Shown: positions 48,125 through 58,582 of the stretch, piece by piece
Layout of the letters: the number at the start of each line of letters is the position of its first letter
Position numbering within the stretch: position 1 is the first letter of the stretch
Source: Skermanella sp. TT6
GTDB lineage: Bacteria; Pseudomonadota; Alphaproteobacteria; Azospirillales; Azospirillaceae
Length of the DNA stretch: 64,000 bases
Assembly: GCF_016653635.2 (NCBI RefSeq)
Contig: NZ_CP067420.1
Span: 5,048,001 to 5,112,000, forward strand
Direction of reading: 5' to 3'
Position numbers and translations under genes: made by a program
Notes under the pieces: model-generated
Databases searched by the model: none
The model's input: only the letters and a program-made list of their open reading frames with translations
Told to the model about the DNA's origin: nothing

Positions 48125-48559
48125 TCAGCCCATCTTGTCAACGCGGCGGCTGTGGCGGCCGCCTTCGAACGGCGTGGCGAGGAAGGTCGCGACGCAGTCC
48201 TTCGCGACCTCGATCCCGGTCACCCGGGCGCCCATGACGAGGACATTGGCGTCGTTGTGCTGCCGGGAAAGCCTGGCGCCCGTCGTGTCGTGGCACAGGG
48301 CGGCGCGGATGCCGGCATGCCGGTTGGCGGCGATGCTGATGCCGATGCCGGTCCCGCAGATCAGGATTCCGCGGTCGGCGGACCCGTCCCTGATGGCCCC
48401 GGCGAGGGCCGCGGCGATGTCGGGGTAGTCCACTGACTCGGTGCTGTGGGCGCCGAGGTCGATCACCTCGTAGCCTTGGCCGGCGAGCGAGTCCTTCAAC
48501 GAAGCCTTGAAGTCGAAGCCGGCGTGATCGGACGCAATGACGAGTTTCTGTTTAGACAT
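48125..48559 (-). CDS. rpiB: Ribose-5-phosphate isomerase B
   Basis: RpiB isomerises ribose 5-phosphate and ribulose 5-phosphate in the pentose-phosphate pathway. The 144-residue protein ([18 protein letters not shown]) has the conserved DHAGF, the catalytic cysteine in [17 protein letters not shown] and [18 protein letters not shown]. The start is defined by the conserved VIASDHAG near residue 6; the upstream frame is unrelated. It is the first gene of rpiB-glyA-nrdR-ribD. Confidence 0.97.
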   Translation of the reverse strand: MSKQKLVIASDHAGFDFKASLKDSLAGQGYEVIDLGAHSTESVDYPDIAAALAGAIRDGSADRGILICGTGIGISIAANRHAGIRAALCHDTTGARLSRQHNDANVLVMGARVTGIEVAKDCVATFLATPFEGGRHSRRVDKMG

Positions 48560-49083
48560 CGAACCAAACCCATTTCCGGAGACCCAACGGAACCCTCGTG
48601 GCCCGGCGGGAAGCCTCGGCCCCGCGCGTTCCCCTCCGAAAGCTGGCCATAGGGGCATTACTTGCGCGACACTACCAGATATCGGCGCGGCATGCCAGAA
48701 TCGCACCGGGCGACGCTGCCGGGCAGACCTGCACGGGGCGCACGCCGCGGCAAGCCATGCGCTCAGCGCGTATCGGCCATGCACCCGAACAAACTATGCT
48801 TCTGAAGCAAAAGCGCTGTTCTCGCTTCCAGCCTCGAATTCGTGGCCAAGTGCCGGGTGGAGATCGGAGCTGAAATGCCATTCCGGCACCACTAAAATAT
48901 CTTTAATGCTGCCCGCTCCTCAATCCGCCCCGCGAACTAGCGGTTTCCAATCTTGCCGTGTGGATGAAAACCTGGGCAGAGTCAAAATAACCTTTGAACC
49001 ACTTGCGGAAATTTTATTGACACCCAAATCCCCATGTGCGACTTGAAGAGCATCGAACACAATGAATAATCAGGATACTGGGC
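48560..49083. other. Long gene-free region upstream of mucR
   Basis: No convincing gene lies in these 524 bp. The last 200 bp are A+T-rich for this genome and probably contain the mucR promoter and control sites (a TTGACA occurs at 49017-49022, without a clear -10 partner). MucR/Ros regulators often repress their own promoter through such AT-rich DNA. Confidence 0.5.
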
Positions 49084-49527
49084 ATGAGTGACCAGCTTGA
49101 ACACGACGCGCCGGATGGTGCCATTCTGAGGATGACGGCGGACATAGTATCCGCCTACGTCAGCAAGAATGTGCTTCCGGCGACCCAAATCCCGGAAGTC
49201 ATCAATACGGTATTCTCCTCGCTGACCGGCCTGAACGGCCAGCCGCGGGAGGTTCAGGCCGAACCGCAGAAGCCCGCCGTGCCGATCCGCAAGTCGGTGA
49301 CGCCCGAATACATCGTTTGCCTGGAAGATGGCAAGAAGTTGAAGATGTTGAAGCGGCACCTCCGGTCCACCTATGGCATGACCCCGGACGAGTACCGCGC
49401 GAAGTGGAACCTGCCGCCGGACTACCCTATGGTGGCGCCGAACTACGCTGCCCAACGGTCCGAATTCGCGAAGAAGATCGGCCTCGGCCGCTCTTCCGGT
49501 CGCCAGACCCGGCGCAAGGCGTCCTGA
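49084..49527 (+). CDS. MucR/Ros-family zinc-finger transcription regulator
   Basis: This 147-residue protein is a typical alphaproteobacterial MucR/Ros regulator: LRMTADIVSAYVSKNVLPATQIPEVI at the N-terminus, then the conserved SVTPEYIVCLEDGKKLKMLKRHLRSTYGMTPDEYRAKWNL. The zinc-finger part keeps CLEDGKKLKMLKRHL, the form seen in MucR, where the second cysteine is replaced. MucR proteins act as H-NS-like regulators of exopolysaccharide, motility and symbiosis genes. It is a single gene behind a long AT-rich leader. Confidence 0.96.
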   Translation: MSDQLEHDAPDGAILRMTADIVSAYVSKNVLPATQIPEVINTVFSSLTGLNGQPREVQAEPQKPAVPIRKSVTPEYIVCLEDGKKLKMLKRHLRSTYGMTPDEYRAKWNLPPDYPMVAPNYAAQRSEFAKKIGLGRSSGRQTRRKAS

Positions 49528-49535
49528 TTTCCGTC

Positions 49536-49595
49536 GCTCCCCGGGTCCGGCACCCTTGCTCCCGTACGGGAGCAAGGGTGCCGGACCCGGGGAGC
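49536..49595. terminator. 60-bp perfect palindrome downstream of mucR
   Basis: The 30 bases from 49536 to 49565 are exactly complementary to 49566-49595, with no unpaired loop bases. The structure begins 8 bp after the mucR stop. It contains CACCCTTGCTCCCGT and its complement at the centre and GGGTCCGG arms outside. There is no adjacent T-run. As a transcript it would form a very stable hairpin; as DNA it could extrude a cruciform. Terminator function is inferred from position. Confidence 0.7.
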
Positions 49596-49721
49596 CGGAG
49601 GTCATCGGAAGCCTGCCCGGCGTTCTGACAGGTCGACAGGTATGAACTGACTGCCGGACAGGCAGGCCGGATGGGGAATCCGCCTGCCTGTCCGTTTTCG
49701 TTTCGCAGGCCGAGGACGCGA

Positions 49722-49925
49722 TCAACGCGGCGGAGTCGACGCCTTCTTCGCCAGGACATATTCCAGTTTGGCCACGGCGGTCCGGCGAAGCATTTCCTGG
49801 CTGTGTGTCAGCGGGCCGAGCACGGTCACCTCGGTCAGCGTTTCCGGATCCATCGCGATCGCCTTCATGTACATGCCGACGCGCTGGAACTCCAGGAGGA
49901 CCTCGCGCCCGGGTGGCTTGGCCAT
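49722..49925 (-). CDS. Small conserved alphaproteobacterial protein (DUF6898-like)
   Basis: The 67-residue protein (MAKPPGREVLLEFQRVG) has a compact alpha/beta composition with SGTYMKAIAMDPETLTEV-like strands and RRTAVAKLEYVLAKK at the C-terminus. From memory it resembles the short DUF6898 family of alphaproteobacteria; this was not checked. A GGAAGGGGAA ribosome-binding site precedes the ATG, with a possible GTG one codon upstream. It is divergent from glutaryl-CoA dehydrogenase. Confidence 0.7.
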   Translation of the reverse strand: MAKPPGREVLLEFQRVGMYMKAIAMDPETLTEVTVLGPLTHSQEMLRRTAVAKLEYVLAKKASTPPR

Positions 49926-50064
49926 CACAGTTTCCCCTTCCCATATCCGGTAATCGAGCGCTTCGGTCCAGGTGGATAGTGCCGCGGGCGTTTCGATTCG
50001 GTAAATTCCCCCAGTGCCAGGCGCGCCTTTTCCGTCGCCTGGAGTTCGAGTCGGAGAATCAACA

Positions 50065-51303
50065 ATGACCGCAAACCCGATCGTCGCAGCAACCGATGCG
50101 GCAAGAGGCGAGGAAACCGGGACGTCGGCGCAGGCCGCCCGCTTCCAGTGGGAAGACCCCTTGCTGCTGGAGGAGGAGCTTTCCGAGGAAGAGCGCATGG
50201 TCCGCGACAGCGCGCGGAGCTATTGCCGGGACAAGCTGATGACGCGCGTGCTGGAGGCGAACCGTCACGAGCACTTCCACCGCGAGATCATGACCGAGAT
50301 GGGCGCGCTCGGCCTGCTCGGGCCGACCATCGAGGGCTACGGCTGCGCCGGGGTCGGCTATGTCAGCTACGGCCTGATCGCCCGGGAGGTCGAGCGGGTG
50401 GACTCGGGCTACCGCTCCGCCATGTCGGTCCAGTCGTCGCTGGTCATGCACCCGATCCACGCCTACGGCACCGAGGAGCAGCGGCAAAAGTACCTGCCGA
50501 AACTCGCCAGCGGCGAGTGGGTGGGCTGCTTCGGCCTGACCGAGCCGGACGCCGGCTCCGATCCCGGCTCCATGAAGACCCGGGCGCGCAAGGTCGACGG
50601 CGGCTACTCGGTCAGCGGCTCCAAGCAGTGGATCACCAACTCGCCGATCGCCGACGTGTTCGTGGTGTGGGCCAAGGACGACGCCGGCGAGATCCGCGGC
50701 TTCGTGCTGGAGAAGGGCATGAAGGGGCTGAGCGCGCCCAAGATCGAGGGCAAGTTCAGCCTGCGCGCCTCGATCACCGGCGGCATCGCGATGGACGAGG
50801 TGTTCGTTCCCGACGAGAACCTGCTGCCCAACGTCAAGGGGCTGAAGGGTCCGTTCGGCTGCCTGAACAACGCGCGCTACGGCATCTCCTGGGGCGCCAT
50901 GGGAGCGGCGGAGTTCTGCTGGCACCAGGCGCGCGACTACGTGCTGGAACGCCGGATGTTCGGCCGGCCGCTGGCGGCCAACCAGCTGATCCAGAAGAAG
51001 CTGGCCGACATGCAGACGGAGATCACGCTGGGCCTGCACGCGGCGCTGCGGCTGGGCCGGCTGAAGGACGAACACCGCGCCCCGCCGGAGGCGATCAGCC
51101 TGATGAAGCGCAACAACTGCGGCAAGGCGCTCGACGTCGCCCGGGTCGCCCGCGACATGCTGGGCGGCAACGGCATCTCGGACGAGTACCACGTGATCCG
51201 CCACGTCATGAACCTGGAGGCGGTCAACACCTACGAGGGCACCCACGACATCCACGCCCTCATCCTGGGCCGAGCCCAGACCGGCATCCAGGCCTTCGGC
51301 TGA
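50065..51303 (+). CDS. gcdH: Glutaryl-CoA dehydrogenase
   Basis: This FAD enzyme oxidises and decarboxylates glutaryl-CoA to crotonyl-CoA in lysine/tryptophan degradation. The 412-residue protein has the acyl-CoA dehydrogenase motifs [18 protein letters not shown] and [21 protein letters not shown], and the GCDH-type catalytic glutamate and tail in [42 protein letters not shown] also matches GCDH. The ATG at 50065 (MTANPIV) has a GGAG ribosome-binding site. It converges on a MarR gene. Confidence 0.95.
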   Translation: MTANPIVAATDAARGEETGTSAQAARFQWEDPLLLEEELSEEERMVRDSARSYCRDKLMTRVLEANRHEHFHREIMTEMGALGLLGPTIEGYGCAGVGYVSYGLIAREVERVDSGYRSAMSVQSSLVMHPIHAYGTEEQRQKYLPKLASGEWVGCFGLTEPDAGSDPGSMKTRARKVDGGYSVSGSKQWITNSPIADVFVVWAKDDAGEIRGFVLEKGMKGLSAPKIEGKFSLRASITGGIAMDEVFVPDENLLPNVKGLKGPFGCLNNARYGISWGAMGAAEFCWHQARDYVLERRMFGRPLAANQLIQKKLADMQTEITLGLHAALRLGRLKDEHRAPPEAISLMKRNNCGKALDVARVARDMLGGNGISDEYHVIRHVMNLEAVNTYEGTHDIHALILGRAQTGIQAFG

Positions 51304-51366
51304 CCCAGGGCCGCGGGGTGATCCGGTTCACCCCGCGGACGCCGCGGGAGCGCCGGCGGAGAAGCG

Positions 51367-51417
51367 GCACGCCGACGTGCCGGGCCGCCCCTCGGGCAGC
51401 CCGGCACGTCGGCGTGC
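51367..51417. terminator. Long hairpin between convergent gcdH and marR
   Basis: GCACGCCGACGTGCCGGGC (51367-51385) is perfectly complementary to 51399-51417; the 13-nt loop contains a further 4-bp stem (GCCC/GGGC). It lies 64 bp after the gcdH stop and 18 bp before the marR stop on the opposite strand, consistent with a bidirectional 3'-end structure. There is no T-run. Confidence 0.6.
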
Positions 51418-51434
51418 GAACCGGGCCGCCCGGG

Positions 51435-51920
51435 TCAGGCGGCGGATGTGACCGGATAGCCGCTGTAATCCAGCGACGATGACCAGAAACGCTCCAGCTT
51501 GCGCATGGTCTCGTTCGCCTTGATCAGCTCCTCGTCGCTGAGGCCGGCCTTGTCCAGCGCCTTGATCTGGCGCTCGAACATGTTGCTGATCTTGTCGCGA
51601 AGATCGAGGCCCTTGTCGGACAGGCGGACCCGGACCGACCGGCGGTCGTGGGGCGAGCGCTCCTGGCCCAGATAGCCGTTCTCGACCATCTTCTTCACGT
51701 TGTATGACACGTTCGAGCCCAGGTAATAGCCCCGCGCGGTCAGTTCGCCGACGGTCAGCTCGTCATCACCGATGTTGTAGAGAATCAGGCTCTGGACGTT
51801 GTTGATGTCCTGGATTCCCAAACGGTCCAGTTCGGTCTTCAGCACTTCCAGAAAGTGTCGATGCAGACGCTCGATCAGGAGGATGCTGTCATAGTAGGGC
51901 TGTCGCACGGCGTTCTCCAT
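51435..51920 (-). CDS. MarR-family transcription regulator
   Basis: The 161-residue winged-helix protein has RQPYYDSILLIERLHRHFLEVLK, the recognition region LTVGELTARGYYLGSNVSYNVKKMVENGYL and the wing ERSPHDRRSVRVRLSDKGLDLRDK. It resembles the LdtR group of MarR proteins from alphaproteobacteria, which respond to cell-wall or osmotic signals. The ATG at 51920 is used; a TTG at 51950 is less likely. It lies next to the valine-degradation operon, but nothing shows that it controls it. Confidence 0.92.
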   Translation of the reverse strand: MENAVRQPYYDSILLIERLHRHFLEVLKTELDRLGIQDINNVQSLILYNIGDDELTVGELTARGYYLGSNVSYNVKKMVENGYLGQERSPHDRRSVRVRLSDKGLDLRDKISNMFERQIKALDKAGLSDEELIKANETMRKLERFWSSSLDYSGYPVTSAA

Positions 51921-51982
51921 TCTCCCGGTTCCGGAATTCCTCGAGGCCAAGGACTCCGTAGCCTTTCAAGTAATACGTTAGC

Positions 51983-52873
51983 TCAACAAGCTCCGCGAAG
52001 CATCTTTATAATCGCGGAAAAATCCAGTTTGCCATTGCCGTTATTGGCGAACACCGTATAGAGCGCCGCCGCTTCGGCTCCCAAAGGCGTCGCCGCTCCG
52101 GAATTATTGGCAGCCTGCTGTGCAAGCTTGAGATCCTTCAGCATCATTTCCGCCGTGAAACCGGGCTGGTAGTCCCGATTGGCCGGCGAGGTGGGTACGG
52201 GTCCCGGCACCGGGCAGTACGTGGTCAGGGACCAGCACTGTCCGGATGATTTGGAACTGATATCAAACAATTTTTGGTGGTCCAAGCCAAGCTTTTCGGC
52301 GAGGACGAAAGCTTCGCCCACGGCGATCATCGAGATTCCCAGGACCATGTTGTTGCAGATCTTGGCGGCTTGGCCCGTTCCGGGGCCGCCCGCGTGGATC
52401 ACCGCCTTGCCCATCTGCGACAGGAGCGGCTCCGCCCTGGCGAAAGCGTCGTCCGGCCCGCCGACCATGAAGGTCAGGGTACCGGCCGCGGCCCCGCCCA
52501 CGCCTCCCGATACCGGCGCGTCGACCATGGCGAATCCCGCCGCGGTCGCGGCCTCCGCGACCGATCGCGCGCTGTCCACGTCGATCGTCGAGCAGTCGAT
52601 CAGCAGGGCTCCCGGCCTGGCCGAGGCGATCACCCCGCCCTCGCCCGCGTAGACCTGCCGGACATGCTGCCCCGCCGGCAGCATGGTGACGACGGCGTCC
52701 GCCCGGGCGGCGGCCTCGCCGGCGCTGGCGGCGCCGGTGCCGCCCGCCGCCGTCAGTCCTTCCAGGTTGGAAGCGGACACATCGAACCCGATGACCTCGT
52801 GCCCCGCCTTCACGAGATTGAGGGCCATCGGCAGTCCCATGTTGCCCAGGCCGATGAACGCTACCGTCGCCAT
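51983..52873 (-). CDS. mmsB: 3-hydroxyisobutyrate dehydrogenase
   Basis: MmsB oxidises 3-hydroxyisobutyrate to methylmalonate semialdehyde with NAD+ in valine degradation. The 296-residue protein has the N-terminal dinucleotide fold ATVAFIGLGNMGLPMALNL, the substrate motif MVDAPVSGGVGGAAAGTL, and the catalytic lysine region GTGQAAKICNNMVLGI, then YQPGFTAEMMLKDL, which is typical of this enzyme. It follows the hydrolase gene after 44 bp. Confidence 0.96.
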   Translation of the reverse strand: MATVAFIGLGNMGLPMALNLVKAGHEVIGFDVSASNLEGLTAAGGTGAASAGEAAARADAVVTMLPAGQHVRQVYAGEGGVIASARPGALLIDCSTIDVDSARSVAEAATAAGFAMVDAPVSGGVGGAAAGTLTFMVGGPDDAFARAEPLLSQMGKAVIHAGGPGTGQAAKICNNMVLGISMIAVGEAFVLAEKLGLDHQKLFDISSKSSGQCWSLTTYCPVPGPVPTSPANRDYQPGFTAEMMLKDLKLAQQAANNSGAATPLGAEAAALYTVFANNGNGKLDFSAIIKMLRGAC

Positions 52874-52917
52874 TTCAGATGCCTCCCCGTCTTGTCATAT
52901 GATCCAGGCGCTTCATG

Positions 52918-54057
52918 TCAGTCGGCGAAGCCGAGATCGCGGTCGCCGAGCGGCGCGAAGTGACGCTCCACGTCGGCCGCGCCGACCTCGGCCAGGGTGG
53001 CCGGACGCCACCTGGGCGAACGATCCTTGTCGACCAGCAAGGCGCGGATCCCTTCGTAGAAGTCATCCCCCCGGATGAATGCCTGACTCATCCTGTACTC
53101 CATGATCATCGCATCATCGAATGACAGGTTCTTTCCGAGCCTGACCTGCCGCAAGGTGACCTTGAGGCTTGTCGGAGACATCTGGCTCAAATTTTTCAAC
53201 GTGGACACCGCCCAATCTGTTCCGTCCTTTTCCAGGGCGGCACAAATCTCTTCAACCGAATCAAAGCGGAAGCAGCGGTCTATCGCCTCGCGATGGGCCG
53301 CGAGCGGCGGCTCTCCGGCCGACCCGCCGGCCGCGGCGGCCAGGGCTTCGTCCACCACGGCCCGCCCGTCGCCCGACCAGTCGGCGCCGGCCAGCGCGTC
53401 GACCAGGCCGCCCACGGCGGCGCTCGGCAGGTAATGGGTGGCGAGCCCGGCATAGAGCGTGTCGGCGGCGTGCAACCGGGCACCGGTCAGCGCCAGGTAC
53501 GTCCCGATCTCGCCCGGGCAGCGCGGCAGGTACCAGCTTCCGCCGACGTCGGGGAACAGGCCGATGCCGGTCTCCGGCATGGCGAACAGGGTCCTCTCGG
53601 TCACCACCCGGTGCGAGCCCGGCACGGAGATCCCGACGCCGCCGCCCATGGTGATGCCGTCGAGCAGCGCCACGTAGGGCTTGGACAGGGCGTGGATCCT
53701 GCGGTTGAGGACATATTCCTCGCGGAAGAAATCGCTGGCAAGATCGCCGCCCGCGCGCCCTTCCTTGAGCGCCCGTCCGGCATCCGCCACGGCGCGGACA
53801 TCGCCGCCGGCGCAGAAGGCGCGGTCTCCGGCGCCCTGCACCACGATAGCCTTGACGGCGGGGTCCCCGGCCCAGCCGGCGAGGCGGGGATCGAATTCCC
53901 GGATCATGCCCAGGGTCAGCGCGTTCAGCGCCTTGGGCCTGTCGAGCGTCACGACGGCGATGGCGCCCCGCCGCTCGAAGGTGATCTCGTGCCTGGAGTC
54001 CGGCCCGTTCTCCGGAGTGCTCCCGGCTCCGGATGGGGAATTCGCTGTATCGGTCAT
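52918..54057 (-). CDS. 3-hydroxyisobutyryl-CoA hydrolase
   Basis: The crotonase-fold enzyme of 379 residues removes CoA from 3-hydroxyisobutyryl-CoA in valine degradation. LDRPKALNALTLGMIREFDPRL, AFCAGGDVRAVADAG, GITMGGGVGISVPGSHRVVTERT and FAMPETGIGLFPDVGGSWYLPR match HIBCH, which has the characteristic E..IG.FPDVG motif. It lies between the acyl-CoA dehydrogenase and mmsB genes, which supports the assignment. Confidence 0.94.
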   Translation of the reverse strand: MTDTANSPSGAGSTPENGPDSRHEITFERRGAIAVVTLDRPKALNALTLGMIREFDPRLAGWAGDPAVKAIVVQGAGDRAFCAGGDVRAVADAGRALKEGRAGGDLASDFFREEYVLNRRIHALSKPYVALLDGITMGGGVGISVPGSHRVVTERTLFAMPETGIGLFPDVGGSWYLPRCPGEIGTYLALTGARLHAADTLYAGLATHYLPSAAVGGLVDALAGADWSGDGRAVVDEALAAAAGGSAGEPPLAAHREAIDRCFRFDSVEEICAALEKDGTDWAVSTLKNLSQMSPTSLKVTLRQVRLGKNLSFDDAMIMEYRMSQAFIRGDDFYEGIRALLVDKDRSPRWRPATLAEVGAADVERHFAPLGDRDLGFAD

Positions 54058-54121
54058 GGCGTCCGTTCTTGGTCGTTGGCAGGCGTCCGATCGGAAAAGC
54101 GGGTCCGATCAGGAGAGGAGG

Positions 54122-55261
54122 TCAGGCCGAGAGCAGGCGGCGGGCAATGATCAGGCGCATGATTTCGTTGGTGCCCTCCAGGATCTGGTGCACGCGGACG
54201 TCGCGCAGATAGCGCTCCACCGGATACTCCTTGATGTAGCCGTAGCCACCGTGAAGCTGCAAGGCTTCGTTGCAAATCCTGAAGCCGGCATCGGTCGCGA
54301 AGCGTTTCGCCATCGCGCAATATAGCGTGGCTTCGGAGTCGCCGTCATCCAACTTCGCGGCGCCGCGATGGACCATCAGCCGGGCGGCCTCCAGGTCGGT
54401 CGCCATGTCGGCCAGCCGGAACTGGAGCGCCTGGAAATCTGCCAGCTTGCGGCCGAACTGGGTCCGTACGGTCATGTGGTCGCGCGCCAGGTCCAGGCAG
54501 GCGCGCGCTCCCCCCAGCGAGCAGGCCGAGATGTTGAGCCGGCCGCCGTCCAGCCCCTTCATGGCGATCCTGAAGCCCTCGCCCTCCGCCCCCAGCCGGT
54601 TGGCGACCGGAACGCGGCAGTCCTCGAAGATCACCGCCGCGGTCGGCTGGCTGTTCCAGCCCAGCTTCTTCTCCTTCTTGCCGAAGGAGAGCCCCGGCGT
54701 CCCCTTCTCGACCACGATGCAGGAGATCCCCTTGGGACCCGGCTCGCCGGTGCGGACCATGGCGACATAGACGTCGGACACGCCGCCGCCGGAGATGAAG
54801 GCCTTGGTCCCGTTCAGCACGTAGTGGTCGCCGTCGCGCTCCGCCCGGGTCTTGAGCGACCCGGCGTCGGAGCCGGCGCCCGGCTCGGTCAGGCAGTAGC
54901 TGGCGAAATGCTCCATGGATGTCAGCTTCGGCAGCCAGCGGGCGCGCTGGGACTCGTCGCCGAAACTGTCGATCATCCAGGAGGCCATGTTGTGGATCGA
55001 GATATAGGCCGAGGTGGACACGCAGCCGGCCGCCAGCTCCTCGAAGATCACGGCGGCGTCCAGCCGCGACAGGCCCGAGCCGCCGAACTCCTCGCGGCAA
55101 TAGATCCCGGCGAAGCCCAGTTCCGCGGCGCGGCGCAAGGTCTCCGTCGGGAAGACCTGGTGCTCGTCCCACTCGGCGGCATGGGGCGCCATGTGCTCGT
55201 CGGCGAAACCGCGGGCGGTTTCCTGGAACGCGCGCTGGTCCTCGGTGAGGTCGAAATTCAT
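54122..55261 (-). CDS. Acyl-CoA dehydrogenase, isobutyryl-CoA dehydrogenase-like
   Basis: The FAD enzyme (379 residues) has [48 protein letters not shown], the [25 protein letters not shown] segment and the catalytic glutamate region [20 protein letters not shown]. This pattern matches ACAD8-type isobutyryl-CoA dehydrogenases, and the neighbouring valine genes agree. It is the first gene of the operon, with a near-consensus promoter 52 bp upstream. Confidence 0.94.
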   Translation of the reverse strand: MNFDLTEDQRAFQETARGFADEHMAPHAAEWDEHQVFPTETLRRAAELGFAGIYCREEFGGSGLSRLDAAVIFEELAAGCVSTSAYISIHNMASWMIDSFGDESQRARWLPKLTSMEHFASYCLTEPGAGSDAGSLKTRAERDGDHYVLNGTKAFISGGGVSDVYVAMVRTGEPGPKGISCIVVEKGTPGLSFGKKEKKLGWNSQPTAAVIFEDCRVPVANRLGAEGEGFRIAMKGLDGGRLNISACSLGGARACLDLARDHMTVRTQFGRKLADFQALQFRLADMATDLEAARLMVHRGAAKLDDGDSEATLYCAMAKRFATDAGFRICNEALQLHGGYGYIKEYPVERYLRDVRVHQILEGTNEIMRLIIARRLLSA

Positions 55262-55312
55262 GGCGGCCTTGCTTCCTCCCGTTTATCCGGATGCCCCGTT
55301 TGTTCGGACCGG

Positions 55313-55340
55313 ATGATAAAGCCGGCGGAATGACTGTCAA
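55313..55340 (-). promoter_or_regulatory. Sigma-70-type promoter of the valine-degradation operon
   Basis: On the minus strand a perfect TTGACA (55335-55340) and TATCAT (55313-55318, 5 of 6) are separated by 16 bp, 51 bp upstream of the acyl-CoA dehydrogenase start. It is the best promoter match I found in the window. Confidence 0.75.
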
Positions 55341-55480
55341 TCGAGGCGCACCCCGGCGGAGCGCGGGGCGGGAATGCGCGGCGCGCCGGGCCCCCTGGAA
55401 CACCGGACCGGCACCCGTGTTGAACCCCAGGTGCGTGGATATTCTCCCTTTTCAAGCCGTTCCGAAGTGGAACCCGTCAC

Positions 55481-56467
55481 ATGAAAATCTCCGTGGTCCT
55501 CAATGGCGCCGCCGGATCGCTGGTGGGCCAGCCGATCGAAGAGTCGGTCAGCGAGGTGAAGCGTTTGTTCGAGGAGGCCGGGCACATCGCCACGGTCACG
55601 GCCGCGTCCGGCCCGGAGATCGTGGCCGCGATCGACCAGGCCGCGGCGTCGGACGCCGAGGTGGTCGTCGTCGGCGGCGGCGACGGCACGGTGGCCACGG
55701 CGGCCGGCAAGCTGATGGGCACCGACAAGGCGCTGGGCATCCTGCCGCTCGGCACGCTCAACCTCTACGCCAAGGACCTGGGCATTCCCCTCGACATAGC
55801 CGAGGCGGTGCCGCTGCTGGCGCACGGCCGGATCAAGCCGATGGATGTCGGCGACGTCAACGGCACCGTCTTCCTCAACCACTCCGTGCTGGGCCTCTAT
55901 CCGCTGATGGTCCAGGAGCGCGAGGAGGTCCGGGAGGAGCGCGGGCTCAGCAAGTGGCCCGCCATGGCGATCGCCATGTGCAAGGCGCTGAAGCGCTATC
56001 CGCTGCTGCGCGTCCGGCTGGAGACCGACAGGGGAACCCGGCGGATCACCACGCCGATCCTGGCGGTCGCCAACAACCCCTATGACGAGGGGTTCGGTTC
56101 CTTCCTCAAGCGCTCCCACCTGGACACCGGCGAGCTGGCGCTCTACGTCGCCAAGCACCGCCAGCCGCTGCGGATGGCCCGGATGATGGTCGCCCTGGTG
56201 CTCGGCACCTGGCAGCGCGACGCCGAGCTGGAGGTGATGCACCTGACCGAATTCACCGTGAAGAGCCGCCGCAGCGCCCTGAAGGTCGCCAACGACGGCG
56301 AGGTCCACCGCATGAAGCCTCCCCTGCACTACCGGATGCTGGCCGGCGGGCTGAGGATGCTGGTCCCGTCCGAGGAGTCGGGCGTGCGGGCGGCGTCCCC
56401 CGGGGAGCGCCTGGCCGAGGCGACCGGGACCGCGCGGGCCAATGTCGCGCGGAAGGAAAGCGCCTGA
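55481..56467 (+). CDS. Diacylglycerol kinase-like lipid kinase
   Basis: The 328-residue protein has the DAGK catalytic domain: MKISVVLNGAAGSL, the glycine loop VVVVGGGDGTVATAAGKLMG and GILPLGTLNLYAKDLGIPLD, followed by the C-terminal beta-rich domain. It probably phosphorylates a lipid such as diacylglycerol or a sphingoid base. A tail after about residue 290 is variable. It lies 20 bp upstream of the metallophosphoesterase gene, so the two may act on related lipid or nucleotide products. Confidence 0.92.
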   Translation: MKISVVLNGAAGSLVGQPIEESVSEVKRLFEEAGHIATVTAASGPEIVAAIDQAAASDAEVVVVGGGDGTVATAAGKLMGTDKALGILPLGTLNLYAKDLGIPLDIAEAVPLLAHGRIKPMDVGDVNGTVFLNHSVLGLYPLMVQEREEVREERGLSKWPAMAIAMCKALKRYPLLRVRLETDRGTRRITTPILAVANNPYDEGFGSFLKRSHLDTGELALYVAKHRQPLRMARMMVALVLGTWQRDAELEVMHLTEFTVKSRRSALKVANDGEVHRMKPPLHYRMLAGGLRMLVPSEESGVRAASPGERLAEATGTARANVARKESA

Positions 56468-56487
56468 ACCGGCGCCGGGATCAGACC

Positions 56488-57339
56488 ATGCGCACCGTCG
56501 CCCACATCTCCGACCTGCATTTCGGCCGCATCGATCCCCGGGTGGTCGAGGCCCTGGCCGAGGATCTGGCCGAGCAGAAGCCGTCCCTGGCGATCATCAG
56601 CGGCGACCTGACCCAGCGGGCGCGGCGGAACCAATTCCGCGAGGCGCGCGCCTTCCTGGACCGGCTGCCGATGCCCTACATGGTGATCCCGGGCAACCAC
56701 GACATACCGAACTTCAACATCCTCGGCCGGTTCACCGACCCCTACCGCAACTACAAGCGCTACATCAGCGAGGACCTGTGCCCGATCCACCAGGACGACG
56801 AGCTGGTGGCGGTCGGCATCAACACGGTGAGGTCGTGGATCCTGGATTTCGCCGAAGGCCGGATCAACCGCGCCCAGATGAAGCGCATGCAGGAGGTGCT
56901 CCACGCCGCCGGACCGGACCGGTTCAAGATCTTCTTCACCCACCACCCGTTCCTGCCGCCGCCCGACGCGCCGGAGACCAGGCTGGTCGGCCGCGCCCGC
57001 GAGGCCCTGCGCCGGCTGGAGGAGGCCGGCGTCGACCTGATGCTGGCCGGGCACCTGCACCGGGCGTACAGCGGCGACATCATGAGCCACCACACGAAGG
57101 TGGCGCGCTCGATCCTGGTGGCGCAGGCCTCGACGGCCACCTCGACCCGGCTGCGGAACGAGCCGAACGCGTACAATTTCATCACCATCGAGGGGACCGG
57201 CGAGGACGCCAGGGTGACTTTCCTGGTGCGATCGTGGGAGGGCGCCCGTTTCACGCCGGGGCTGAAGAGCCAATATGTGAAGCGGGGACACCGCTGGGAG
57301 CTTCAGGCGCAAGATCCGGGATTGAGCCCGGCGTCCTGA
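56488..57339 (+). CDS. Calcineurin-like metallophosphoesterase
   Basis: The 283-residue phosphoesterase has all metal-site motifs in order: HISDLHFGRI, SGDLTQRARRNQF, IPGNHDIPN, THHPFLPPP and AGHLHRAYSG. It resembles CpdA/YfcE-type enzymes that hydrolyse cyclic nucleotides or lipid phosphates. It follows the lipid kinase gene by 20 bp on the same strand. Confidence 0.93.
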   Translation: MRTVAHISDLHFGRIDPRVVEALAEDLAEQKPSLAIISGDLTQRARRNQFREARAFLDRLPMPYMVIPGNHDIPNFNILGRFTDPYRNYKRYISEDLCPIHQDDELVAVGINTVRSWILDFAEGRINRAQMKRMQEVLHAAGPDRFKIFFTHHPFLPPPDAPETRLVGRAREALRRLEEAGVDLMLAGHLHRAYSGDIMSHHTKVARSILVAQASTATSTRLRNEPNAYNFITIEGTGEDARVTFLVRSWEGARFTPGLKSQYVKRGHRWELQAQDPGLSPAS

Positions 57340-58509
<1,170 letters not shown>

Positions 58510-58524
58510 CCTGTTCCGGCTGTA

Positions 58525-58561
58525 CAGGCATGCGCGGGAACCCTGATCCGGCGCATGCCTG
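58525..58561 (+). terminator. Hairpin after hemB
   Basis: CAGGCATGCGC (58525-58535) and GCGCATGCCTG (58551-58561) form a perfect 11-bp stem, 15 bp after the hemB stop. There is no T-run. It could serve both hemB and the convergent small gene that ends at 58583. Confidence 0.5.
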
Positions 58562-58582
58562 CGGCCATCGCAGGGGATGACG

